Shown: piece by piece, positions 24,841 to 33,007 of the stretch
Numbering within the stretch: the stretch's first letter is position 1
Layout of the letters: each line of letters opens with the position of its first letter
Source of the DNA: Pigmentiphaga kullae
GTDB taxonomy: Bacteria; Pseudomonadota; Gammaproteobacteria; Burkholderiales; Burkholderiaceae_B
Direction: 5' to 3'
DNA: 64,000 nucleotides
NCBI RefSeq assembly: GCF_004216695.1
Contig: NZ_SGXC01000001.1
Location: 1,116,001 to 1,180,000 of the forward strand
The notes under the pieces: generated by a model
What the model saw: the letters and a program-made list of their open reading frames with translations, nothing else
Databases searched by the model: none
Told to the model about the DNA's origin: nothing
Position numbers and translations under genes: made by a program

Positions 24841-25920
24841 CTATTCGCCGAATACCTCGGCCAGTGTCGCGGCATCCAGGATGTTGACGGACCAGGTTTC
24901 CAGCTCGGCGTCCGAGGCGTCGCGCAAGCGCTGGATCGTGGCATCGGGCAGAGGGCCGAAGCGGCGGGCCAGGAGGCGTTCAAGCAGGGCGGACTCGCCT
25001 TGCCGGCGGCCCTGGACGAGGCCTTGTTCACGCCCTTGCTCGAGGCCCTGTTCAAGGCCCTGCTCAAGACCTCGCGCACGACCTTGTTCAAGGCCTTGCT
25101 CCATCCCTGTCCGGGTCGCGTAGGCCAGCGCCGCCGCATTGTCGGCGATCGCTTTTTCACGGGAGTACGCGCGCCAGCGTGCGTCCTCGTCCATGGTCAG
25201 GACTTTCAGCCTTCCGACCGCTTCACGCACCGGCTCGTGAGTGATGTCCTTCATGCCGGCTTCCTCCCATCCGTGCTGGAAGCACGCGACCCAGGCCGAC
25301 AGCGCCGCCGGCAGGCACCCCAGGCGCTCCGCCTTGGGCAATTCGATTATATGCAACTGGAGCTCCTTGCCCAGTCGTATCGCGGGCTGGCGCCGGTCGC
25401 GCAATTCGAAGCGCCAGTCCGCCTGTTCGGGATCGTCGAACAGATCGTGCGCCAGGAAGTGAATGGCGATCGCCGGCTTGAGCAGTTCGTAGTCCTGGCC
25501 GCGCTGGATCTGCTCGGACAGCGTACGGGCCAGGTAGTAGGCGCTGCGGGCCGGCCAGCGCTCGTAGCGCCGCACCTGCATTTCGATGTTGTAGAGCTGG
25601 CCGGTCGCGTCGCGCGCATGCAGGTCCAGCACGATGGTCTTGCCGTCCAGATCACCGGCATCGATCTGCGGATTGAGGATGCGTTCGACGACGATCGGGG
25701 TCTCGTCGTGGCGCACGGCGTTGATCAGGTCGGCCAGCAGGTGCGGCGCCCGCGTGAACAGCAGCTTGAAGACCAGGTCGTTGCGCAGGTCGAGCAGAGG
25801 GGGAGATGCCCGCCGGGAGGGCGCTGCCGGCAGCGGATGCCCCGGTTCCGACAACATGAAGGACCCCGGTGGCGCGAACCAGGGCGCGGGGGAGGAAACG
25901 GAATCGGTAGAGGGCTGCAT
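24841..25920 (-). CDS. Rpn family recombination-promoting nuclease / PD-(D/E)XK transposase-like protein
   Basis: A 359-residue protein. The N-terminal nuclease domain (about residues 42-280) has the Rpn/PDDEXK hallmarks DLVFKLLFTRAPHLLADLINAV, TIVLDLHARDATGQLYNIEMQVRR and ARSAYYLARTLSEQIQRGQDY. Asp and Glu-x-Gln in the second segment are the likely catalytic residues. Residues about 275-312 form a low-complexity run of EQG units (GLEQG repeats), encoded by imperfect 12-base repeats at about 25005-25110. E. coli Rpn proteins are DNA endonucleases that raise RecA-independent recombination. The ATG at 25920 fits the family length. It is a lone gene. Confidence 0.85.
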   Translation of the reverse strand: MQPSTDSVSSPAPWFAPPGSFMLSEPGHPLPAAPSRRASPPLLDLRNDLVFKLLFTRAPHLLADLINAVRHDETPIVVERILNPQIDAGDLDGKTIVLDLHARDATGQLYNIEMQVRRYERWPARSAYYLARTLSEQIQRGQDYELLKPAIAIHFLAHDLFDDPEQADWRFELRDRRQPAIRLGKELQLHIIELPKAERLGCLPAALSAWVACFQHGWEEAGMKDITHEPVREAVGRLKVLTMDEDARWRAYSREKAIADNAAALAYATRTGMEQGLEQGRARGLEQGLEQGLEQGREQGLVQGRRQGESALLERLLARRFGPLPDATIQRLRDASDAELETWSVNILDAATLAEVFGE

Positions 25921-26058
25921 GGAAGGTCCTTGAAAGACCCCTTCACATTAGCCCGCAGGCTTCGTTCCAAGCAGCCGCCGGCCGAGGATTGCCCATGGGG
26001 AGTTGCACGTACGCGAGCACCCGTTCCGCCAGCTCTTGCCACTTGCTCGCCAAAAATG

Positions 26059-26077
26059 AATAATAAGAATCATTATC
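26059..26077. promoter_or_regulatory. Fur box upstream of the ECF sigma/FecR/TonB receptor locus
   Basis: AATAATAAGAATCATTATC matches the 19-bp Fur consensus GATAATGATAATCATTATC at 16 positions and sits in an AT-rich island (26051-26080), 35 bases before the sigma factor start codon. Iron repression by Fur is the natural reading. Confidence 0.8.
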
Positions 26078-26111
26078 ATTAAAGCGCGTTCATCCCGGAC
26101 GCGGTGACGAG

Positions 26112-26618
26112 ATGGCCGCGGGTTCCACGACAGCGCAGGATGGATTGCACACGCTTTATGCCAGCCACCATGGCTGGTTGGTGGGGTGGCTCAGGCGCCG
26201 GGTCGACAGCCCGGCCGACGCGGCCGATTTCGCGCAGGATACGTTCATGCGTCTCCTGGTGCGGCGCAGCCTGGCCGACCTGGGGCCCGAGCCTCGTGCC
26301 CTGCTGGTGCACATCGCCAAGGCGCTATTGGTGGACCACTGGCGCCACCAGGAGGTGGCGCGGCTGTACCGGGAAGCGTTGGCCGGTCAGCCCGAGCCGC
26401 TGGCTCCGTCGGCCGAGGCCCAGGCCAGTGTGCGCGAGGCACTGCTGCGCATCGACCGCATGCTGGGCGAGATGCCCGAACGCGTGCGGGTGGTGTTCCT
26501 GATGGCTCAGATCGACGGGCTGAAATACGCCGAGATCGCGCAGCGACTGGGCATGGCGGAGATATCCGTGAAGCGCCACATGCGCCGCGCCTTCATCGCC
26601 TGCATGGAGATGCTGTGA
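26112..26618 (+). CDS. ECF RNA polymerase sigma factor, FecI type
   Basis: A 168-residue iron-starvation-type ECF sigma factor. Region 2 spans about residues 14-75 (LYASHHGWLVGWLRRRVDSPADAADFAQDTFMRLL, written in parts: LYASHHGWLVGWLRRR and ADAADFAQDTFMRLL). Region 4 spans about 110-165 (MPERVRVVFLMAQIDGLKYAEIAQRLGMAEISVKRHM; key parts RVVFLMAQIDGL and IAQRLGMAEISVKRH). The layout is that of FecI/HurI/PvdS-like factors controlled by a partner anti-sigma factor. Its stop overlaps the GTG start of the FecR-like gene. A Fur box lies just upstream. It probably directs transcription of the TonB receptor downstream. Confidence 0.93.
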   Translation: MAAGSTTAQDGLHTLYASHHGWLVGWLRRRVDSPADAADFAQDTFMRLLVRRSLADLGPEPRALLVHIAKALLVDHWRHQEVARLYREALAGQPEPLAPSAEAQASVREALLRIDRMLGEMPERVRVVFLMAQIDGLKYAEIAQRLGMAEISVKRHMRRAFIACMEML

Positions 26619-27595
26619 GCCGCGCCGACACGCCGCCCGACGCCCAGGTGTACGGCGAGGCCGCCGACTGGCTCGTGCGGCTGCAGGGGGGACCGCTGTC
26701 GCCGCAGGACATGCGCGAGCTGCTGGCCTGGCGCAGGCTGAGCCGCCGTCACGAAGAGGCCTGGCGCCGCGCCGAGGAAGTCCTTGGCATCCTGCGGCAG
26801 GTGCCGCCCGAACTGGGCCGGCAGGTGCTGCCCAAGCTGGCGGCGGGTGCCAGCGGGCGCACCCGCCGCCGTGTCCTGGCGGCGCTGGCGGGCATGGGTG
26901 TGATCCCGGCTGCCTGGATCGCGGCCCGCACCCAGGAGGCGCAGGTGTTCCTGGCAGATCATGCCAGCGGCGTCGGCGAGATCCGGGAGCTGTCGCTGCC
27001 GGACGGTACGCGCCTGGTCCTGAACACCCGGAGCGCGGTCGACGTGAAGTTCGACGCGCGCGAGCGCCGCCTGATCCTGCGCGCGGGCGAGATCCTGGTC
27101 GAGACCGCGCCTGATCGGGCCGTCGTCAAGCGCCCCTTCCTGGTGGAGACCGCGGATGGCCAGGCGCGTGCCTTGGGCACGCGCTACGCGGTGCGCCAGC
27201 TCGACGCGGCCACGGCAGTCTCGGTATACGACGGCCACGTGGCCTTGCGCCGCGCCGGGCAGGCCCAGTCCTTCACCGTCCTCGCGCCCGGCCAGTCCCT
27301 GCGTTTTTCGGCCGGCTGGAACAGCCCGGTGGGCGTGGCCGGGCCGGCGGACCTGGCCTGGCGCCAGGGCATGCTGGTCGCCAAGGACATGCGCCTGGAC
27401 GCGCTGCTCGCGGAACTGGGACGCCATCGGCGCGGACTACTCTACAGCACGGCGGACGCAGCGTCGCTGCGTGTGTCGGGCGCCTTTCCGCTGCAGGATA
27501 CCGACGCCGGCCTGGCGTTGCTGGCCAGGACCATGCCTGTCAGGGTCGTTCGCCGCACGCCCTACTGGGTCATGGTCGAGTACGACGCCCACTGA
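26615..27595 (+). CDS. FecR-like anti-sigma factor/signal transducer
   Basis: A 326-residue FecR-family protein. The N-terminal cytoplasmic DUF4880-type domain (about residues 14-52; AADWLVRLQGGPLSPQDM and LLAWRRLSRRHEEAWRRAE) binds the sigma factor. A single membrane segment (about 87-103; RRVLAALAGMGVIPAAWIA) leads to the periplasmic FecR domain (about 110-325; GEIRELSLPDGTRLVLNTRS, GEILVETA and ALGTRYAV). It relays the signal from the STN domain of the TonB receptor. The GTG start at 26615 overlaps the sigma factor stop (GTGA). Confidence 0.93.
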   Translation: MSRADTPPDAQVYGEAADWLVRLQGGPLSPQDMRELLAWRRLSRRHEEAWRRAEEVLGILRQVPPELGRQVLPKLAAGASGRTRRRVLAALAGMGVIPAAWIAARTQEAQVFLADHASGVGEIRELSLPDGTRLVLNTRSAVDVKFDARERRLILRAGEILVETAPDRAVVKRPFLVETADGQARALGTRYAVRQLDAATAVSVYDGHVALRRAGQAQSFTVLAPGQSLRFSAGWNSPVGVAGPADLAWRQGMLVAKDMRLDALLAELGRHRRGLLYSTADAASLRVSGAFPLQDTDAGLALLARTMPVRVVRRTPYWVMVEYDAH

Positions 27596-27676
27596 TACTT
27601 TTCCGCGCCTCGTCCGGTATGGATAGGTACCCCGCTCATCGCGGCGGGGGACTGGACATACCCGACGAAGGAAATC

Positions 27677-30448
27677 ATGCCGTCTCACGCGTTCCGCCCC
27701 CAGGAGGGCCCGCCAGCCCGTGCGCTGGCCGCCGCCCTGCTGGCCGTTTTTCTGCTCCTCGCCCCGGCTGCCGCCGTTCACGCGGCGGCCGGCGAGCCGC
27801 CCGGCCAGGCGAGCCGCGACTATGCCATCGGGCCGGGGCCGCTCGGGCATGTGCTGGCCGAGTTCGCGGCGCAGGCCGGCGTCGCGTTCTCGTTCGATGC
27901 CGACCAACTGGCCGGTATCCGCAGCCAGGGCTTGCGTGGGCCGTACACGGTGGAGGGCGGTTTCGCGGCCCTGCTGGCGGGTACGGGCTATGAGCTGGAT
28001 GCGCGCGGCGGCGGCTACACGTTGAAGAAGACACCGGCAGACGCCAGCGAGATCGGCTACCTGCCGACGGTGCACGTCGAGGCCGATGCGATCCGGCCGG
28101 AAGATGCGCCCTATCGCACCGCCGGGTCGTCCAGCCATATCAGCCGCGACGACATCGAGCGCTTCCGCGGCACGTCGGTGGGCGACATCTTCCAGGGTAC
28201 GCCGGGTGTGCTCGTGGGCGAGAACCGCAACAGCGGCGGGCTGGACATCAACATCCGGGGCATGCAGGGACAAGGCCGCGTGCCGGTGCTGGTCGACGGC
28301 GCGCGCCAGGAGACCACCGTCTACCGGGGCTATGCGGGCGTGTCCTCGCGCAGTTTCGTCGATCCTGACCTGATCGGCGGCATCGACATCAACAAGGGCC
28401 CCACGCTCAGTGCCCAGGGCGCAGGCGCCGTGGGCGGCCTGGTCAGCATGCGCACCCTGAACGCCGAGGACATCGTCCGGCGGGGAGAGAGCATAGGGCT
28501 GCGCATCCGCGGCACCGCCATCGGCAACAACAGCGGCTCGGCGTCCGCGCCGGGCACGCGCTCGGGCTACAACGTGGGCGGCATCCTGGGCGGCGGCGGG
28601 GGATACCGTACCGATTGCGCCAGCCCCAGCCTGTGCGCGGGCCATGAGTTGTCCGGCATCTACGGCACGAACGAGACCCTGGACCGGCCGGGCACCTTCG
28701 ATCCCAAGGGCCATGCCGGCAGCGTGGCCTTCGCCAAGCGCTGGGAACAGGTCGACCTGGTCGCGGCCCACGCGCGCCGCAGCCAGGGCAATTACTACGC
28801 GGGCAAGCATGGGCCCACGCCGTGGGTGGACCTGTCCGAGACCTACGACCGCGGTTTCTATACCGAGATCGTGCCGCGCCTGGAAGGCGCCTCGCGCATC
28901 CGCGCCGGCGAACGCGTGGTCAACACCAACTACGACAGCGAATCGACACTGCTGAAGACGCGTTTCTACCTGCCCCACGACCAGGAGCTGGAGCTGAGCT
29001 ACCTGCGCTACACCAGCACCTACGGGCAGCTCATGCCGTCGCAACTGATCTGGTTCGGCGTGGTGGAGCAGACCGAGAACAGCCAGGTCACCGCGAATAC
29101 CTACACCGCCCGGTATCACTGGCAGCCTGCGGGTAGCGATTACGTCGACCTGCGCGCCAACCTGTGGATGACCGACACCGACAGCCTGAACCGGAACTAT
29201 TCGAAGGCCGTGGCGCAACTGGGCGGCGAGTCGTACAACTCGGCCGAGAAATACAAGCGCCGGGGACTGGACCTGACCAATACCCTGCGCTTGCACCGCT
29301 GGGGCGAGATCAAGGTCGATTACGGCGCCTCGGGGCAGTGGGAAGACATAGGCACCACGGGCGACGACGAGAAGGCGCCCAAGTACTACTTCCGCAACGG
29401 ATCGCGCAACGAGTACAGCCTGTTCGGCGCCGTGCAGTGGAAGCCGACGGGCAGCCTCACGTTCGACGCCGGCCTGCGCTACATGCGTTTCCGGTCGCAG
29501 GACGACAACGCGACGGTGATCGACAAGAACAGCCAGTACTGCTTCGACGACGACGGCGACGGGGAGTGCGACCCCGTCTACTACTCGAATCGGAAAAGCG
29601 GCACCACGCCCATGGCCAGCCTGACCTGGGAGCCGCTGGCGGGCCTGCAGTTCTACGCCAGCTATGCCGAGGCGCTGCGCATGCCCAGCCTGTTCGAGAG
29701 CTCGTCGGGATTCTCGGCGGCGCCGACCCTGGACAGCAACCTGCGCCCCGAACATGCCTACAACCGGGAGGTCGGCATCAACTACCTGAAGGACGGGCTC
29801 TGGAAAAGCCATGACAAGTTCCGCGTCAAGCTCGCCTACTTCCACAACACGGTCAGGGACTATCTGACGCGTACGATTCCCAACACGTGGGAGGACAACA
29901 GCACCGGCGTCAACGCGGGAATCTTCCGCATGCGTAACATCGACAGCGCCTCGTTCAACGGCATCGAGCTGTCCGGCTCGTACGACCTGGGCCGGTTCTT
30001 CACGCAGTTCGGCGCCACCGGCTACACCCGCATCCAGACCTGCCTGACCGGCAGCTACCGCCGCGTGACCTGCACCGACTACGGCATCGCGGCCAGCTAC
30101 GTCAACAACATGATTCCGCCCAAGTGGCACGCCAGCCTGCTGGTCGGAACGCGCCTGCTGGACCGCCGGCTGACGCTGGGCCTGCGCGGAACGCTGATGG
30201 GCAAGCGCAACGCGGTCCCCACGTACGACGACCAGACCTCCACCGGGGGCATCGCCTACGCCGCGCCCGTGCAGTGGCACGCCTACCGGATCTTCGATTT
30301 CTTCGCCAGCTACAAGGTCAACGACCGCCTGAGCATCGATTTCAACATCGACAACCTGACCGACCGCTATTACCTGGACGCGCTCAGCCTGGGGCTGGTT
30401 CCGGCCCCGGGCCGCACCGCCAGGATGAGCGTCACGCTGCAGTTCTGA
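27677..30448 (+). CDS. TonB-dependent receptor with STN signalling domain, haem/haemoglobin-receptor-like
   Basis: A 923-residue outer-membrane transducer. After the signal peptide (to about residue 37) comes an STN domain (about 45-118; YAIGPGPLGHVLAEFAAQAG), which contacts the FecR-like protein. Next are a TonB-box-like segment (PTVHVEA), a plug domain (about 150-270; FRGTSVGDIFQGTPGV and INIRGMQGQGRVPVLVDG) and a 22-strand-type barrel. The stretch ASYAEALRMPSLFESSSG and later NLRPEHAYNREVGINY resemble the TonB haemoglobin/transferrin/lactoferrin family. A DDDGDGECD loop near residue 620 could bind calcium. Haem or a haemoprotein is a likely ligand but unproven. It ends with the C-terminal phenylalanine usual for outer-membrane barrels. 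Confidence 0.9.
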   Translation: MPSHAFRPQEGPPARALAAALLAVFLLLAPAAAVHAAAGEPPGQASRDYAIGPGPLGHVLAEFAAQAGVAFSFDADQLAGIRSQGLRGPYTVEGGFAALLAGTGYELDARGGGYTLKKTPADASEIGYLPTVHVEADAIRPEDAPYRTAGSSSHISRDDIERFRGTSVGDIFQGTPGVLVGENRNSGGLDINIRGMQGQGRVPVLVDGARQETTVYRGYAGVSSRSFVDPDLIGGIDINKGPTLSAQGAGAVGGLVSMRTLNAEDIVRRGESIGLRIRGTAIGNNSGSASAPGTRSGYNVGGILGGGGGYRTDCASPSLCAGHELSGIYGTNETLDRPGTFDPKGHAGSVAFAKRWEQVDLVAAHARRSQGNYYAGKHGPTPWVDLSETYDRGFYTEIVPRLEGASRIRAGERVVNTNYDSESTLLKTRFYLPHDQELELSYLRYTSTYGQLMPSQLIWFGVVEQTENSQVTANTYTARYHWQPAGSDYVDLRANLWMTDTDSLNRNYSKAVAQLGGESYNSAEKYKRRGLDLTNTLRLHRWGEIKVDYGASGQWEDIGTTGDDEKAPKYYFRNGSRNEYSLFGAVQWKPTGSLTFDAGLRYMRFRSQDDNATVIDKNSQYCFDDDGDGECDPVYYSNRKSGTTPMASLTWEPLAGLQFYASYAEALRMPSLFESSSGFSAAPTLDSNLRPEHAYNREVGINYLKDGLWKSHDKFRVKLAYFHNTVRDYLTRTIPNTWEDNSTGVNAGIFRMRNIDSASFNGIELSGSYDLGRFFTQFGATGYTRIQTCLTGSYRRVTCTDYGIAASYVNNMIPPKWHASLLVGTRLLDRRLTLGLRGTLMGKRNAVPTYDDQTSTGGIAYAAPVQWHAYRIFDFFASYKVNDRLSIDFNIDNLTDRYYLDALSLGLVPAPGRTARMSVTLQF

Positions 30449-30471
30449 TTCGCGCAAAGGAAATTCGCATC

Positions 30472-32991
30472 ATGAGACCCGCATTCCGACATCTATTCCT
30501 GGGGCTGGGTACGGCCCTGCTGCTGGCCGCTTGCGGAGGAGGAGGCGACGACGGCCCGCGCGTCGCCGCGCCCACCGCTTCGATCTCCCCGGATCGTGCC
30601 TCGGTGGAAGTCGGCGCCACCGTGACGGTAACGGCTACGGCAAGCTCGCCCGGCGGCGGCGCGCTGACCTACCGCTGGTCGCTGGGCGGCAAGCCGGTCG
30701 GCAGCGATACCACGCTGTCGGGCGCCTCGACCAAGGCCACGTTCGTTCCCGATCAGCCCGGCAACTACGTGGTGCGGCTGGTCGTCAACGACGGCAACGC
30801 GGACAGCGGCACGGCCGAGACCATCGTGAAGGCCACGAGCCTCGATCCCGTGGCCAATGCCGGCGCGGACAGCAATACGCTGATCGGCGCCGTCCAGCTG
30901 GACGGCACCGGCAGCCAGCCGCCCGAGGGCGGCGACGCCAGCCGGCTGGTTTACCGCTGGACGCTGGTGCAGGTGCCCGATGGCAGCAAGGCGATGCTGG
31001 ACCAGCCGGGCAACGTACGGCCCCGCTTCTCGGCCGACGTTCCGGGCGTCTACCGGGCGAGCCTGGTCGTGGCCTACGGCGAGCGTGTCAGCAGGGCCGA
31101 CGAGGTCTCGGTCAACGTCGTGAAGGGCAACGTGCCGGCGGTGGTGGAGTTCTCGGTGAACGGCCAGTCGACGGGGATCAAGGTCGATCGCGGCAGCCAG
31201 GTGGTGCTGGATGCCTCGGCAACCTACGACCCGGACACGCCCGCCGACAAGAGCCGGCTGCAGTACCGGTGGAGCTTCTCGAACGATTTCAGCGGCTATG
31301 GCTCGACCGCGGTCATCGAGCATGCCGCCACGGCTCGCGCGGTGTTCACGCCCAACGTGGTCGGCAGCGTGGGGGTGACGCTGCGAGTGTTCGACGGGAT
31401 ATCGACAAGCGAGAAGAGCGTGCAGATCGGCGTCGTCAAACCCCAGGGAGAGGCCAATCTGGCGCCCGGCTTGATCAGCCCGCTGGTGCCCTATTCCAAC
31501 AACACCTACGAGGCCGAGTTGGGCGCGCCGTTCCGGATGATCGGTTTCGGCGGTGCCTATGACCCGGACTACACCTATCCGTATCCCGCCTATGAATGGA
31601 CGTGGATCAGCTATCCTGCGGAATGGGACCCGATCGCCAACTCGGTGCTGGACAAGGGCAACGAGAGCAATTTCACGCCGACGGTCAGGGGCGACTACAC
31701 GATAGAGCTGCGGGTGCGCGATGCCGAGGGCGCCACCAGCAATGCGGTCAGGCAGACCTATACCGCGCTGCTGGGGGCCAATCGCGCTCCCACGGCCAGC
31801 GCCGCCATCAGCACCGGCAATACCTCGACCCTGATCGGCCGCCGCGTCACGCTGGACGGCGCCGGCAGCACCGATCCCGACGGCAACCGGCTGACCTATG
31901 CATGGACGCTGCTCGACCGGCCCGACGGCAGCACGGCCGAATTGCAGAACGCCAACACCGACAAGCCGACGATCACGCCGGACAAGGCCGGGCCCTACAC
32001 CGCAGGCCTGAGGGTGACCGACAGCCACGGTTTCACGAGTCGGACCGTCTCGAAGGTGACCCTGCTGGCGAAGTCGCAGAACCACGCGCCCACGGTGCGC
32101 GTGGCCCCGACCTTGCCGTACAGCGCCGAGCAGCCCATGGTGCTGGGCCGGAACGGGACGCTCGCATACACCAACAGCGTGACGGGCTTGAACGAGACGC
32201 TGGAGACCTGGAACGGGTTCTCGTTGACGTCGAGCGCCTTCGATCCCGACGGCGACAAGCTCACCTATCTGTGGTCCGTGACGCAGGAGCCGGCCGGCAA
32301 CGCGTTCAAGCTGCTGACCAATGGCGCATGCCAGAACGGCAGGAGCTATACCGATGCGTGGGGAGCGGCCAACAACGTGACGTGGGCGGCTTACTGGGCG
32401 GAGATCCTGGCCTACCGGACGTGGGACTGCGCCGACGTAGGCCTGGCGCCGTCGGTGCCGGGCAACTACACGCTGGAGCTCCTGGCCTACGATGGCACCG
32501 ACCGGGTCGGTCCGTTCGCGGTCAGTGTTCCTGCCGTCGTGCGTTCCGGCTATCCCACGCTGCTGCTGGAGCAGGCGTCCACGCCCACCGCGTCGGATGC
32601 CACGGGGTTGACGCAGAAGCTGTTCCCGTTCAGCCCGTCCTACGCGCCGACGTTCTTCATGTGGTCGCCCGTCAGCAATCCGGAGGAGGCCGCCAAGCGC
32701 GGCAGCGGCGTGGCCTACTACCGGCTGACGGCGTACGATCGCGACTACACCATCACCGGCGTGGCGGTCAGCGCCACGGTGGGCGGATTCCAGCCGTCCT
32801 TCGGCGGCCTGGTGGACAATCAGATCGTCCGCAAGGGCGAGTCCATCGTCGTCGCCCTGAACCTGTCGGTGGATGCGGCAGCCGAGCCGGCAAGCGGTAA
32901 CCACGAACGGCCGGTTTCGTGGACCTTCAGGGTGGCCGAACGTCCGGACTGGACCTTCCAGTACCAGCCGTCGGTCTTCTATTTCCGATGA
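30472..32991 (+). CDS. large lipoprotein with multiple PKD/Ig-like domains
   Basis: An 839-residue predicted lipoprotein (lipobox LLAAC, Cys at about residue 21, followed by a GGGGDD linker). The mature part has at least five Ig/PKD-like beta-sandwich repeats, recognisable by units such as LTYRWSLGGKPV, LVYRWTLVQVPDGSKA, LQYRWSFSNDF, LTYAWTLLDRPDGSTAEL and LTYLWSVTQEP. These are paired with DPDG- or DPDT-type loops that often bind calcium. It starts 23 bases after the receptor gene with AAAGGAAA upstream, so it is co-expressed with it. A surface-anchored cargo-binding or scaffold partner for the TonB receptor is my inference; no known homologue is claimed. Confidence 0.82.
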   Translation: MRPAFRHLFLGLGTALLLAACGGGGDDGPRVAAPTASISPDRASVEVGATVTVTATASSPGGGALTYRWSLGGKPVGSDTTLSGASTKATFVPDQPGNYVVRLVVNDGNADSGTAETIVKATSLDPVANAGADSNTLIGAVQLDGTGSQPPEGGDASRLVYRWTLVQVPDGSKAMLDQPGNVRPRFSADVPGVYRASLVVAYGERVSRADEVSVNVVKGNVPAVVEFSVNGQSTGIKVDRGSQVVLDASATYDPDTPADKSRLQYRWSFSNDFSGYGSTAVIEHAATARAVFTPNVVGSVGVTLRVFDGISTSEKSVQIGVVKPQGEANLAPGLISPLVPYSNNTYEAELGAPFRMIGFGGAYDPDYTYPYPAYEWTWISYPAEWDPIANSVLDKGNESNFTPTVRGDYTIELRVRDAEGATSNAVRQTYTALLGANRAPTASAAISTGNTSTLIGRRVTLDGAGSTDPDGNRLTYAWTLLDRPDGSTAELQNANTDKPTITPDKAGPYTAGLRVTDSHGFTSRTVSKVTLLAKSQNHAPTVRVAPTLPYSAEQPMVLGRNGTLAYTNSVTGLNETLETWNGFSLTSSAFDPDGDKLTYLWSVTQEPAGNAFKLLTNGACQNGRSYTDAWGAANNVTWAAYWAEILAYRTWDCADVGLAPSVPGNYTLELLAYDGTDRVGPFAVSVPAVVRSGYPTLLLEQASTPTASDATGLTQKLFPFSPSYAPTFFMWSPVSNPEEAAKRGSGVAYYRLTAYDRDYTITGVAVSATVGGFQPSFGGLVDNQIVRKGESIVVALNLSVDAAAEPASGNHERPVSWTFRVAERPDWTFQYQPSVFYFR

Positions 32992-33007
32992 CGCTCCGGC
33001 CGTTTCC

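Noticed and set aside
24995-25115. A CRISPR-like array in the repeated segment of the Rpn gene
   Set aside because: The units are 12 bases long without spacers and lie inside a coding frame; they encode EQG repeats.
26112-30448. Calling the locus hurI-hurR-bhuR (Bordetella haem uptake)
   Set aside because: The first three genes fit that architecture, but the usual bhuSTUV genes do not follow and a different lipoprotein and TPR protein do, so the specific gene names are not justified.
27437-30457. A 1006-codon open frame antisense to the TonB receptor gene
   Set aside because: High GC content leaves long open frames opposite real genes. This one has no family sequence, a skewed His/Arg/Val composition and no ribosome binding site, while the sense strand codes a complete receptor.
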